IMG/VR virus record: IMGVR_UViG_3300042549_005625
Coordinates: 1-40,103 of that record
Strand: one strand, 5' to 3'
Source of the DNA: a virus
Length of the DNA stretch: 40,103 nt
The notes beneath the pieces are model-generated. The model saw only the letters and a program-made list of their open reading frames with translations, ran no database searches and was not told the DNA's origin. Below, one piece after another: positions 28,653-36,700 of this stretch. A program made the translations under genes and the position numbers. The first letter of the stretch is position 1. The number at the start of each line of letters is the position of its first letter.

Positions 28653-29438
28653 TTAAAAATCTAAATTTCCACCTATTAAGATATTATTCATAATACCAAA
28701 TTTCGGTGTTGTGTTTATGTTCATTCTCCAATTAGTATTCATTTTAAACGATTTTGATATGTTTACCGATAAAGAATTTCCGACCACTGAATTGAATGTT
28801 GTTGAAGTTCCTAATGTTCCCAAACCTAAATCGTAATATGGTGAACATATTGTTATAAATGTTTCTGGAGTCCATTTAATTTTGTTGGATATTTTAATTT
28901 CTTTATTTGCCATTAATACCGTATAAGGGACTAATATAAAATAAACGTATTTATGGTCTTCAAGCACTGTAGAACCTATTTGAACTCCAAAATTTATTTT
29001 ATCAGTTAAAAACATTTTAGTAACACTACCCCCTAAATTAATCGTAGTACCCATCTTACCAAAATTAAAATGGTAATACAAGTTTTTATTTTTATAGTAA
29101 GAAGAATAGGATTGTTGTGTTAAATCAAATGTTAAAACCGCATTAACCCCAAACCCTTTACCTTCATTTATTTTACTCCATCCTAAACTTGTACCATGTC
29201 TCCATCCATCTTCATATGTTGGATTTTGAATTAATGCGAAATCGGCAGATGTTAACATAGGGTTAGGTTTAATTATAGAACCACCCCCAAATGATTTAGA
29301 TTGAGTTCCAATTATATTATTTTGGGAATTTCCAAATAGTTCAGTAGAACTTGGTGTTGAACTAGATGGAGGAGGTGCGGGTTGACCGAATAAATTCCCA
29401 CAAATTAATAAAGGTATTAGTATTAATAATTTTTTCAT
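28653..29438 (-). CDS. Outer-membrane beta-barrel-like protein, 261 aa
   Basis: Signal peptide 1-18 (ends LFGQ), a Pro/Ser-rich linker (20-40), then about ten alternating hydrophobic/polar strands (for example FGVNAVLTFDLTQQ, YYHFNFGKMGTTINLGG), with a terminal Phe (IGGNLDF), the usual outer-membrane barrel C-terminal signal. Possibly a BAM-inserted barrel. Part of the cluster (2-nt gaps). Function unknown; could be a surface anchor or pore partner. Confidence 0.7.
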   Translation of the reverse strand: MKKLLILIPLLICGNLFGQPAPPPSSSTPSSTELFGNSQNNIIGTQSKSFGGGSIIKPNPMLTSADFALIQNPTYEDGWRHGTSLGWSKINEGKGFGVNAVLTFDLTQQSYSSYYKNKNLYYHFNFGKMGTTINLGGSVTKMFLTDKINFGVQIGSTVLEDHKYVYFILVPYTVLMANKEIKISNKIKWTPETFITICSPYYDLGLGTLGTSTTFNSVVGNSLSVNISKSFKMNTNWRMNINTTPKFGIMNNILIGGNLDF

Positions 29439-29440
29439 AG

Positions 29441-30898
29441 TTATAAAAATGCTTTAGCTCCAAGTAATACTTGGTAGTTTAGTGGTTGGTCGTTTATTTG
29501 TTGTACCCCACTAAAACTTAGGTTTAGTTTAAATTTTTTAGTTAATTTATAATCGACAGCAACAAATGGAACTGCTAATAGACCTGATTGATACCATATT
29601 CCCTCGTAATAATATACAAAAGGGGAATATACAATAACAAACATTGTTGTCATACCCATTTTTTTATTAACATTAAAACTACCAAATGCTCCACCTAATG
29701 TAGAGATACTTTGAAATTTAGATTCCCCTAAATTCCCTGTTGTGTAGTTAACCCCCACGGTTGTGGTGATTTTTTTTATTTGGTACGACTCCATTACAGA
29801 GGTTGTGTTAAAAAAATCTTTATCAAAATTCATCATAGATGAATTTGCAATAATAGTTGTTAATTTTTTATAACGATATGATGCAAATAATGTGATATTC
29901 GTGTTGTTAACTTGACTTGTATAATTAACCAACGCTCCTTTTGCAAATGTGTTTTTTGTGTTTGATGAAATGATACTCGTATTTACTCTTATTTGAGAAG
30001 GGTCAGTTCCTGCGGCGCTTCCTATTACTACAATATCTCCTGTCATCATTAAACTACCTTTTTTAACTGCAGCGACTTTACTTTTAGTTGATGAAGAGGT
30101 TGTTGATGATGAGGATTGTGCGTCATCAAGTTTTTCTTTATCTGATTTTTCAGTATTGTCTAATTTGACAGAATTAATCCCTCCTGTGATATTACTTACA
30201 CCCGAGGAGTTATTAGTATTTTGTGTTGTGGAGTTATTAGTATTTGGTGATGTGTTATTACCGGAAGTTACAGGTGACTGAGACGACTGACCTCCTGTTG
30301 TAGTTGGGTTATTTGGATTTGAAGTCGTTCCTCCTTGCGGATTAGTTCCATTTCCAACTCCTGAACCATTGTTTTGATTTCCCCCGCTTTGCGAAGTTCC
30401 TGAATTTGTGTTAGTAGTTGTTGTACTTCCTCCGTTAATATTAATTGTTGCATTATTTTCTATTTTGGTTTTATCCTTCTGTCTTTCATTATTAGATGAT
30501 ACTTTTTCATCTGCTTGAATAATACCTTCCACATTTGACATACCTGCGGATGATATTGAAGACATTGAGGTTAATACAGTAGTTAATACTTGTATGTTAT
30601 TGGCAGCAATTGTTGCGTTAACCGATGTGTTCAGTTGAAGACCTACACCACTACAAGGACCTGAAGGATTTTGAGAATTTACCTCATTTATCCATTGTTC
30701 CATTGCACCTGATTGAAGTTGAGCATATGTAAAACTTTGTACTGACCCATTATATGATAACACCACACTTTGTGATGGATTTGGAATAAAAATTTCCTTG
30801 GTTTTGGAAGTGCAAGGGTCTGCATACGAATATGTAAACCCTTGACCTAATACCATGGTTGTAAATATAAGAAATAAAAATGAGAATATCGTCTTCAT
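29441..30898 (-). CDS. Large exported protein: low-complexity linker plus barrel-like C-terminus, 485 aa
   Basis: Signal peptide 1-18 (ends VLGQ). Residues about 20-140 hold a mixed domain with two Cys; residues 150-250 are extremely rich in Asn, Thr, Ser and Gly (NTNSGTSQSGGNQNNGSGVG-like). Residues about 275-485 form amphipathic strands ending in LLGAKAFL, an outer-membrane barrel-type C-terminus. The long flexible stretch may span periplasm or project outward. Its start overlaps the CsgG-like stop by 1 nt (TAATG), so they are coupled. Function unknown. Confidence 0.75.
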   Translation of the reverse strand: MKTIFSFLFLIFTTMVLGQGFTYSYADPCTSKTKEIFIPNPSQSVVLSYNGSVQSFTYAQLQSGAMEQWINEVNSQNPSGPCSGVGLQLNTSVNATIAANNIQVLTTVLTSMSSISSAGMSNVEGIIQADEKVSSNNERQKDKTKIENNATININGGSTTTTNTNSGTSQSGGNQNNGSGVGNGTNPQGGTTSNPNNPTTTGGQSSQSPVTSGNNTSPNTNNSTTQNTNNSSGVSNITGGINSVKLDNTEKSDKEKLDDAQSSSSTTSSSTKSKVAAVKKGSLMMTGDIVVIGSAAGTDPSQIRVNTSIISSNTKNTFAKGALVNYTSQVNNTNITLFASYRYKKLTTIIANSSMMNFDKDFFNTTSVMESYQIKKITTTVGVNYTTGNLGESKFQSISTLGGAFGSFNVNKKMGMTTMFVIVYSPFVYYYEGIWYQSGLLAVPFVAVDYKLTKKFKLNLSFSGVQQINDQPLNYQVLLGAKAFL

Positions 30899-31614
30899 TA
30901 TTCTTTAAAAACCCCTTTTTTAATTAATTTAGAAACAACTCTTGAAGATGCGGTTTCTAACGATTTTTTTGTTGATATACCAATTGTTGATTGGTTAAAT
31001 TTAATTTCATCAACATCATCTAATAACGATGATGTTTTCACTGTGTTAGACTCACCTAACCCACTACCAGTTATAACTTCACCGGTTTGGGCATCGACAA
31101 ATCTAATCTGTAAACCTAAACGAGTTGTTTGAGTTATTTTAGCACCTTCACTTCCTTTAATCACTTCGTCTTCTGAGACACTGAAATCGTAAACTTCTAT
31201 GTAAACAAAATAGTTAGCTAAAATTACATTACCTTTAACTTCTATTTTATTACTTGAAATTCCTTTATCAGACGCCTTATCTTGGGCAATCATTTTGTTT
31301 TTGATTTCCGCTTTATCCTCAGTGAATTTAAATCTATCTGTTGATTCTAAATACTCTAATACAATATTCGCAACCCCAAGACCTACTCGTTTATCTTTTA
31401 GTTCAGGATACATCTCATATACCTCATCGTTGATACCAATTTTTAATATTTGGATTGGTATTACAATGTCACCATTATAATCACTGACAACATCTAAAGA
31501 TTGTTTTTTTTCAAAATCTGCTTTATAGTCCTCAGTTTTTATGGTTCCAATAGTTTGGGATAATCCAATACACGAAAAAAGTAAAAAAGGTAATAGTAAT
31601 ACTATTTTTTTCAT
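30898..31614 (-). CDS. CsgG-like outer-membrane secretion lipoprotein, 238 aa
   Basis: A lipobox LLFSC gives Cys15, so the mature protein is lipidated like CsgG. The order GLGVANIVLEYLESTDRF (helix and strand), then ITQTTRLGLQIRFVDAQTG and VITGSG, then STIGISTKKSLETASSRVV, follows the CsgG/curli-channel family (LxLRVVDxxTGxV, TxxGxAxxxA). CsgG forms a nonameric outer-membrane pore that exports unfolded protein. The start is set at 31614, giving a true signal peptide; a longer frame runs upstream through the neighbour. One nt separates it from 31616. In this phage it could secrete the cluster's proteins or permeabilise the outer membrane; both inferred. Confidence 0.75.
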   Translation of the reverse strand: MKKIVLLLPFLLFSCIGLSQTIGTIKTEDYKADFEKKQSLDVVSDYNGDIVIPIQILKIGINDEVYEMYPELKDKRVGLGVANIVLEYLESTDRFKFTEDKAEIKNKMIAQDKASDKGISSNKIEVKGNVILANYFVYIEVYDFSVSEDEVIKGSEGAKITQTTRLGLQIRFVDAQTGEVITGSGLGESNTVKTSSLLDDVDEIKFNQSTIGISTKKSLETASSRVVSKLIKKGVFKE

Positions 31615-31615
31615 A

Positions 31616-31957
31616 TTACCAAGGGTCTTCTTCCGTTTTTGGTTTAGCAGGTGCTGGTTGTGCTGCTGGTTTTTCCACAACTTTTTCTCTGATAATTGTG
31701 TTAGTACCACCACCATTGTTTTGTTGTTTTTGTTGGTTTGTGTTGTTGTTTTGTAGATTGATAACTACAGGTGCGGCTGCAGGTTGTGCAACTTGTTCTG
31801 TTTTTGTTTCTTCTTTATCGTCACCATGACCTCCAAACAATTGTGTTGATAACCATATACCACCACCACCAATAACAGTAGTTAAAGTACCTATTATTGT
31901 TTTCTTTAATCCTGACCAAGTACCATCATTTTGTGTTTCTTGTGTTTCTTCTGACAT
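31616..31957 (-). CDS. Single-TM protein with Pro/Ala/Asn-rich tail, 113 aa
   Basis: A short charged N-terminus (MSEETQETQND), a Gly-rich hydrophobic segment (about 19-43: IIGTLTTVIGGGGIWLSTQL), then a low-complexity tail with QNNNTNQQKQQNN and PAAQPAPAKPK. Topology suggests a membrane anchor with a long periplasmic arm reaching toward the cell wall or outer membrane, like TonB- or spanin-type spacers. Directly precedes the CsgG-like gene. No family. Confidence 0.65.
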   Translation of the reverse strand: MSEETQETQNDGTWSGLKKTIIGTLTTVIGGGGIWLSTQLFGGHGDDKEETKTEQVAQPAAAPVVINLQNNNTNQQKQQNNGGGTNTIIREKVVEKPAAQPAPAKPKTEEDPW

Positions 31958-31999
31958 TTTAATTTAATTTTAATTGTTTATTTCCTTCTTATAGGCTTT

Positions 32000-32020
32000 G
32001 GTGTCACAAATTGTGACACC
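32000..32020 (-). other. Perfect hairpin between 32026 and 31957 genes
   Basis: 8-bp stem GGTGTCAC with GTGACACC, 5-nt loop, 6 nt after the stop of the T9SS-cargo gene; no T-run follows, so it may protect or process the mRNA rather than terminate. Confidence 0.6.
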
Positions 32021-32025
32021 ATAAA

Positions 32026-33909
32026 TTATTTACGGATTATCTTATTAGATTCTATTTCCGTACCTTTTTTAAGAGTAACTATGTAAGTTCCTGAAGGAAG
32101 GTAACCAACATTTGTACTATATCTGTGTTCACCTGAATGTAAATCAGTGTTAACGATTGTTTGAATTTCTCTACCACCCAAATCATATAAAGATAACCAA
32201 ACATTACCTTCTTTTTCTACAGTAAATTTGACAGTGATGTCATTATCAGTTGGATTAGGGTATGTCACCATATATTCTAAATCGGTTGGTTTCATAACTC
32301 TCATGATTTGAATAATCCCATTTGTAGGTATTATTTTCAAATCTCGAGCGATTGAATTTCCTGAGAATTTTTTTGTAACATATAAAGGACTTACACCCCA
32401 TTGACTTTGAATTTCTTTCGATGTGAATTGTAGTGTGAAAGCTAATTCGTTGTCATTTAATAATTTTGTATTTTTTGTTGGGTCATAGCCACCCCACTCA
32501 ACAATATTATCATTTGTATTAACATAAGTTATCCATCCACTAACTTTATTCTCAGCTCTAACACCTGTAAAATCTAATAGATTACTATTGTAATTTAATG
32601 CCAGTTGTAAAGAACCTAATTGAATTCCATTTGTTTTTACAAGAACAGGAACCTCAACTCTACTATTTTCATTTACCGTTAAACTTGGATAGTTTAATTC
32701 GATGGTTTGTAATGTTGGGTTGTCATAAGTTGTTGTAACATCAATAATATTTGATGGTGCGTTTAACGGGTTTACAATTTCAATTGGTGTCATACGAGCC
32801 ATATTAAAACCTGTACCATTAGCATCTCCTTTAACTAACACATAGAAAGTAACTGTTGTTGTACCCGGTAAAATGTTGTAAACAAGATTCGTTACACCCG
32901 GAATTGTAGATTGTAAAGATGATGTTGAACCATTAATAGAAGTGTATTCTGAATCTGAGAAGAATTTAACATCTTTAACCGAGTTAGGCCAAGAACTAAA
33001 TCTTCCTGATACTCTACCAAACACACCATACACATCAGAAATTGATATGTTGTTGTCACCATTAACATCAGATGAATAAAAATCAAATCCTGTCGGAGTA
33101 TCTTGACCTAAAACAAATCTGTTGATTTTTTGTGAGTCAGATGTTGAAATGATATTTGCTATTGATAGTGATTCACCATCTACTCTAATACGAACGTCAT
33201 AACTTGTAACGTCTAGTGGTACATCTGTAAATGTGAAAACACCAGCGTTATTTGTTTGTGTTGTTGACGCTTGAATCCAAGTTGAAGATGTCATTAATTT
33301 TTTCTCTAAAATAACCGGAATTAGTTTTGACCCCGTTCCTGTTACGTTAGTGAATGTACCACTAAACGAAAATAGTTGAGGTAAAAATGCTCCACCAAAG
33401 TTTTGTAAATTTAAAGTATAGTCAGAACCATTTTGTTTTGTTGCGGTTTGTGGGAATGTTTGAACACCACTAAATGTCATGGGTTGAACAGACGACAAAC
33501 TCGCAAAATTCGCTGAGTGTACTAAATTTAATTTTACAAATGACCCATTTGATAATTCAAAATTCGAGTCATTACCTGTATAAGTTAGAGTAATCGTAAC
33601 ATATCCATTTGCAGGACTATCCTGAAATTGAATATATTGGGGGAACGATGTATTTGACGATACGACAGAAGACACTGATGTGAATGCTGAGGTATCATAA
33701 AACACTCGAAACTGAACAGCCGTAATCAATTCGGTAGTATTGTTAAAAAAACATAAACCTACTTCAGTATTACCAGCAGATGCCGGTGCTAATTGATAAG
33801 TTGCGTCTAATGTAACAAAAACTCCGGTAGTTGTCGGTGTCGGACAAATTTGGGAATAACCCAGTGAAGTCATCACAAGGAATGACAGCACCATAAAAAG
33901 TTTTTTCAT
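32026..33909 (-). CDS. T9SS-secreted cohesin/dockerin-like surface protein, 627 aa
   Basis: Signal peptide 1-20 (ends LGYSQ). Domain order: a cohesin-like beta-sandwich at about 40-150; a carboxypeptidase-regulatory-like strand block (180-245); a dockerin-type EF-hand DVNGDNNISISD (281-292) with the SGRFSSW block; a second cohesin-like sandwich at about 405-535; and at 548-627 a type A T9SS sorting domain (YPNPTDNDITVKF, LYDLGGREI, LPSGTYIV, end SNKIIRK). The T9SS domain directs export across the outer membrane and usually surface attachment. It opens the exported cluster, with a TATTTATA box and a hairpin leader. Adhesin or scaffold is inferred. Confidence 0.85.
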   Translation of the reverse strand: MKKLFMVLSFLVMTSLGYSQICPTPTTTGVFVTLDATYQLAPASAGNTEVGLCFFNNTTELITAVQFRVFYDTSAFTSVSSVVSSNTSFPQYIQFQDSPANGYVTITLTYTGNDSNFELSNGSFVKLNLVHSANFASLSSVQPMTFSGVQTFPQTATKQNGSDYTLNLQNFGGAFLPQLFSFSGTFTNVTGTGSKLIPVILEKKLMTSSTWIQASTTQTNNAGVFTFTDVPLDVTSYDVRIRVDGESLSIANIISTSDSQKINRFVLGQDTPTGFDFYSSDVNGDNNISISDVYGVFGRVSGRFSSWPNSVKDVKFFSDSEYTSINGSTSSLQSTIPGVTNLVYNILPGTTTVTFYVLVKGDANGTGFNMARMTPIEIVNPLNAPSNIIDVTTTYDNPTLQTIELNYPSLTVNENSRVEVPVLVKTNGIQLGSLQLALNYNSNLLDFTGVRAENKVSGWITYVNTNDNIVEWGGYDPTKNTKLLNDNELAFTLQFTSKEIQSQWGVSPLYVTKKFSGNSIARDLKIIPTNGIIQIMRVMKPTDLEYMVTYPNPTDNDITVKFTVEKEGNVWLSLYDLGGREIQTIVNTDLHSGEHRYSTNVGYLPSGTYIVTLKKGTEIESNKIIRK

Positions 33910-33925
33910 AGTTTAATAATATCTT

Positions 33926-33939
33926 GGTAATTTATTACC
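33926..33939 (-). other. 14-nt palindrome in leader of the exported cluster
   Basis: GGTAAT-TT-ATTACC lies between the box (33940-33947) and the ATG at 33909; it would form a 6-bp hairpin at the 5' end of the mRNA. Confidence 0.5.
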
Positions 33940-33947
33940 TATAAATA
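33940..33947 (-). promoter_or_regulatory. TATTTAT box of the exported cluster
   Basis: Minus-strand TATTTATA, 30 nt before the ATG at 33909; the only box of this type in front of the seven-gene run. Confidence 0.5.
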
Positions 33948-33978
33948 TTCGTATAAAAGTTTGACACCCTAAACCCAC

Positions 33979-33986
33979 TATTTATT
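33979..33986 (+). promoter_or_regulatory. TATTTAT box (longer spacing)
   Basis: TATTTATT beginning 20 nt before the ATG at 33999, divergent from the box at 33940. Confidence 0.5.
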
Positions 33987-33998
33987 TAGAAAAAAAAC

Positions 33999-34457
33999 AT
34001 GAGAATTATCATATTATTAATGTTGTTTTTTACCACTCAATCGTTTTCACAAATAGTCATTGATGATGTTGGAGAAGGGTGGAAAAAAAATGTGGAGAAA
34101 AGTTTGGAAGTGATTAAAAAAGTGGATTCACCCAAGTACGACATAGTGATTAAACAATGTAAACGAATAGGGTTTTGGAATAATAAGTTCTCAACCACTG
34201 AAGGTAATGATGTTATATTGATATCTAAACAAGACATTCAATCAGGTAATATCAATAATTTATCTGCCATAATAATTCATGAATCAAAACATTTATATTA
34301 TAGGAATAATAACATATTTTTAGATGAGAGGGATGAAGAAATTTTATGTTATCAATATGAATTGGATTTCCTTAAAAAAATACCTTTAGTTGAAAATTGG
34401 TTGATTAAACATTGTGAAAATATGATTAACTATTATCGTGGTTTAAAACAACAATAA
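33999..34457 (+). CDS. Secreted HExxH metallopeptidase-like protein, 152 aa
   Basis: Signal peptide 1-18 (ends QSFSQ). AIIIHESKHLYY (90-101) has the zinc site His94, Glu95, His98, followed by DERDEEILCYQYELDF (109-124), where Glu121 could be the third ligand. Small size suggests a minimal zincin. Divergent from the exported cluster, so it may act with it (processing or cell-wall access). Activity is inferred from the motif alone. Confidence 0.75.
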   Translation: MRIIILLMLFFTTQSFSQIVIDDVGEGWKKNVEKSLEVIKKVDSPKYDIVIKQCKRIGFWNNKFSTTEGNDVILISKQDIQSGNINNLSAIIIHESKHLYYRNNNIFLDERDEEILCYQYELDFLKKIPLVENWLIKHCENMINYYRGLKQQ

Positions 34458-34463
34458 TTGAAG

Positions 34464-34471
34464 TATTTATT
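34464..34471 (+). promoter_or_regulatory. TATTTAT box (longer spacing)
   Basis: TATTTATT beginning 22 nt before the ATG at 34486. Confidence 0.45.
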
Positions 34472-34485
34472 ATAAAATAGAATAT

Positions 34486-35112
34486 ATGAATAATTTAAGA
34501 CAAATAATTAAAGAGACATTAGAGTCCCACTTAGATAAGACTTTAATATTAAAAGAAGACGTTGAAGTATCAGAATCACTATCTTACCATATTAATGAAG
34601 GTATGTCGTTAACTGATAATGTTTTTAGAGCGTACTCTCAAAAATATTTTGATTTGGTTAACGAAGTTAGAAAACTATGGAATGAAGGTAAAATAGACCT
34701 AAATGAAGAAGATAAAATGATGGTTGAGTCTGATTTGGGTATTAAAGTTAAAATAGGTAATGAGTATGTTTATTTGGACGCTCCTTACATCTATGAAACT
34801 GAAACTGAAGAAGATATTTTACAAGAGGCAATGCACAGAGGAAAAAAGGTTCAATTAAATAAACCTAAAAGAACTCCCGGAGGTCCTAAGAAATTCGCCG
34901 TTTATGTTAAAACACCAGGAGGTGGGGTTAAAAAGGTGACTTTCGGAGACCCTAACTTAAAAATCAAAAATAAAAATAAAGGGGCTGCCAAATCATTCAG
35001 AGCACGTCATAAATGTGACCAAAAGAAAGATAGAACAACTGCAGGATATTGGTCTTGTAATGTTGGACGATACGCAAAACAATTAGGGCTTTCTTCTTCA
35101 AACTCTTGGTAA
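34486..35112 (+). CDS. Virion-type protein with processed propeptide, 208 aa
   Basis: An N-terminal part MNNLRQIIKETLESHL resembles the shared leaders; at about 112-117 the sequence DILQEAMHRG contains LQE|A, a good prohead-protease site. The following basic module (KKVQLNKPKRTPGGPKKF, VYVKTPGG, KKVTFGDP, FRARHKCDQ, YWSCN) is, from memory, common in proteins of marine T4-like phages, often right after an (I/L)-x-E|A site. So the propeptide is likely removed during head maturation and the basic domain kept inside. Precise role unknown. Confidence 0.8.
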   Translation: MNNLRQIIKETLESHLDKTLILKEDVEVSESLSYHINEGMSLTDNVFRAYSQKYFDLVNEVRKLWNEGKIDLNEEDKMMVESDLGIKVKIGNEYVYLDAPYIYETETEEDILQEAMHRGKKVQLNKPKRTPGGPKKFAVYVKTPGGGVKKVTFGDPNLKIKNKNKGAAKSFRARHKCDQKKDRTTAGYWSCNVGRYAKQLGLSSSNSW

Positions 35113-35378
35113 TGGATTTCCCATTTGAACAAATAATTGAAAATGGTAAACTAGTAAGAACTTTTTATCCGGATGTTGAAGATGAAGAATTAAAGTGGCA
35201 TCAGGACTTGAAAGATAGACGAGTAACCATAATTGAAGATGGTGGGTGGCAATTTCAAATGGAAGATGAATTGCCGAATAAGTTGTCAATTGCCGATAAA
35301 CTTATTATTCCAAAACTTTCTTGGCACCGAGTAATTAAAGGTGATGGTAAATTAGTTGTTGAAATAGAAGAATTTTAA
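35112..35378 (+). CDS. Small phage-conserved-looking protein, 88 aa
   Basis: MDFPFEQIIENGKLVRTF start overlaps the previous TAA by one base (TAATG). The pattern DVEDEELKWHQDLKDR, WQFQMEDELP, and KLIIPKLSWHRVIKG resembles a small cupin-like phage protein family (recalled, not checked). Ends 5 nt before a strong terminator. Confidence 0.75.
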   Translation: MDFPFEQIIENGKLVRTFYPDVEDEELKWHQDLKDRRVTIIEDGGWQFQMEDELPNKLSIADKLIIPKLSWHRVIKGDGKLVVEIEEF

Positions 35379-35383
35379 ATAAA

Positions 35384-35414
35384 AAAATACCCCGTAATTG
35401 GGGTATTTTTTTTT
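35384..35414 (+). terminator. Bidirectional terminator between convergent genes
   Basis: 10-bp stem AAAATACCCC with GGGGTATTTT, 6-nt loop, T-runs on both strands. Confidence 0.85.
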
Positions 35415-36600
35415 ATTCTGGACTTTGTGTACAATCTTCTTCATAACCGATTTCTTCACCAACTTGATGAGCTCCTCCGATTTCAATGTTTTGTAATCTA
35501 ATTCCCATTGATTCTCTAAGATTCGAAATTCTTCTTCTAAGAGGTGATATAGTTTCTTCAGTAATATCTTCACCAATTTCTTCCATGATATTGTTCATTT
35601 CTTCTCTAATTTCTCTACCTAAAGGTCTTAATTGAACAACTCGAGGTTCAACACGTCTTTCTTCCATGTTAAAATTAATTTGTGGAATTGCCTCTTCCAT
35701 CATTGGTGTTTCCACCTCATACATTGGTCTTTCTACCTCTTCTTCGTAGTACGTGTCTTGCCTAACTAATTGTTTCTCAACTGGACGACCACATTCTTTA
35801 CGAACTTGTGCTCTAATTTTAGTTGAAGACAAATCTCTATTGGTTTCTTCCGATTTCAAAATTTGTTTAATAATTGGGAACATATAATCATCTATATCTA
35901 ATTCCAAGAAATCGACTCTTTGGTCCGCAGCATTCCAAAAACTTAATTCTTTATCTCCATCAAGAGCTTTGAATACGGCAAATTTTAATCCGGTGATTTT
36001 ATTAATAAAATAAACTAAAATACCTCTTTTCCAATATCTTTCAAAATACTGTTTATCATTTTGGTAAGTTGTACACCATTTAGTTGCCGCTCCGTATTTG
36101 GATGATGCTCCAAATGTTAATGGTCTTAACGCTAACCAAGTTTCGTCATCGTGTTCTCTAATGATTTGAGACCTTAATTCTTTCTCATCTTCTTTTAGAG
36201 AGGCTAATCCAACAGACGACATGATTTGTTCAAAATTTTGGTAAGAAGTGACATCATTATTTGGTATTAAACCTCTTTCATTATATTTTCGAAATGAGGC
36301 TAAAAGCTGCATATCTTCATTACTAAAATGGTCTGATAAACAATAATGAGCGTAAATTTCATTATTTGACATACCATTATAATTTAAACCCATAAGGTCC
36401 AATCTTTCTTTAATATGATTCATTTCACTTTCTTCGTCACGTTTGTGCCATAATTTATTCACTTGGAATCTTGATGAAAGTAATTTACACATTAAAGGTA
36501 AGTATTTGTTTGTTTTGGTACTATCCATTTTTGAAAACAAATCGATTATCGATATGTTTAACTCAGGATACTGGTTTTTAATTTCTGAGATTTTTGACAT
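35413..36600 (-). CDS. KWCT-domain phage protein, 395 aa
   Basis: The central block LTFGASSKYGAATKWCTTY and YFERYWKRGILVYFINKI (about 160-200) matches a domain frequent in large phages (KWC-T followed by Y-x-x-Y...L-Y-x-h), function unknown to me. The C-terminal 130 residues are strongly charged, Glu/Arg-rich and probably coiled-coil (EEEVERPMYEVETPMMEE). Host-type TACATTTG box 52 nt upstream. Structural or scaffold-related role cannot be excluded. Confidence 0.7.
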   Translation of the reverse strand: MSKISEIKNQYPELNISIIDLFSKMDSTKTNKYLPLMCKLLSSRFQVNKLWHKRDEESEMNHIKERLDLMGLNYNGMSNNEIYAHYCLSDHFSNEDMQLLASFRKYNERGLIPNNDVTSYQNFEQIMSSVGLASLKEDEKELRSQIIREHDDETWLALRPLTFGASSKYGAATKWCTTYQNDKQYFERYWKRGILVYFINKITGLKFAVFKALDGDKELSFWNAADQRVDFLELDIDDYMFPIIKQILKSEETNRDLSSTKIRAQVRKECGRPVEKQLVRQDTYYEEEVERPMYEVETPMMEEAIPQINFNMEERRVEPRVVQLRPLGREIREEMNNIMEEIGEDITEETISPLRRRISNLRESMGIRLQNIEIGGAHQVGEEIGYEEDCTQSPE

Positions 36601-36652
36601 AAGTTATTTAGTTTGATTAAATTATAATTTTTTTAATTAAATGGGTCAAATA

Positions 36653-36660
36653 CAAATGTA
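36653..36660 (-). promoter_or_regulatory. Possible host-type promoter box TACATTTG
   Basis: Minus-strand TACATTTG, 52 nt before the ATG at 36600. Confidence 0.4.
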
Positions 36661-36700
36661 AATTTTAACATTTTAATTTTTATAGTATGATTAAATGTAG

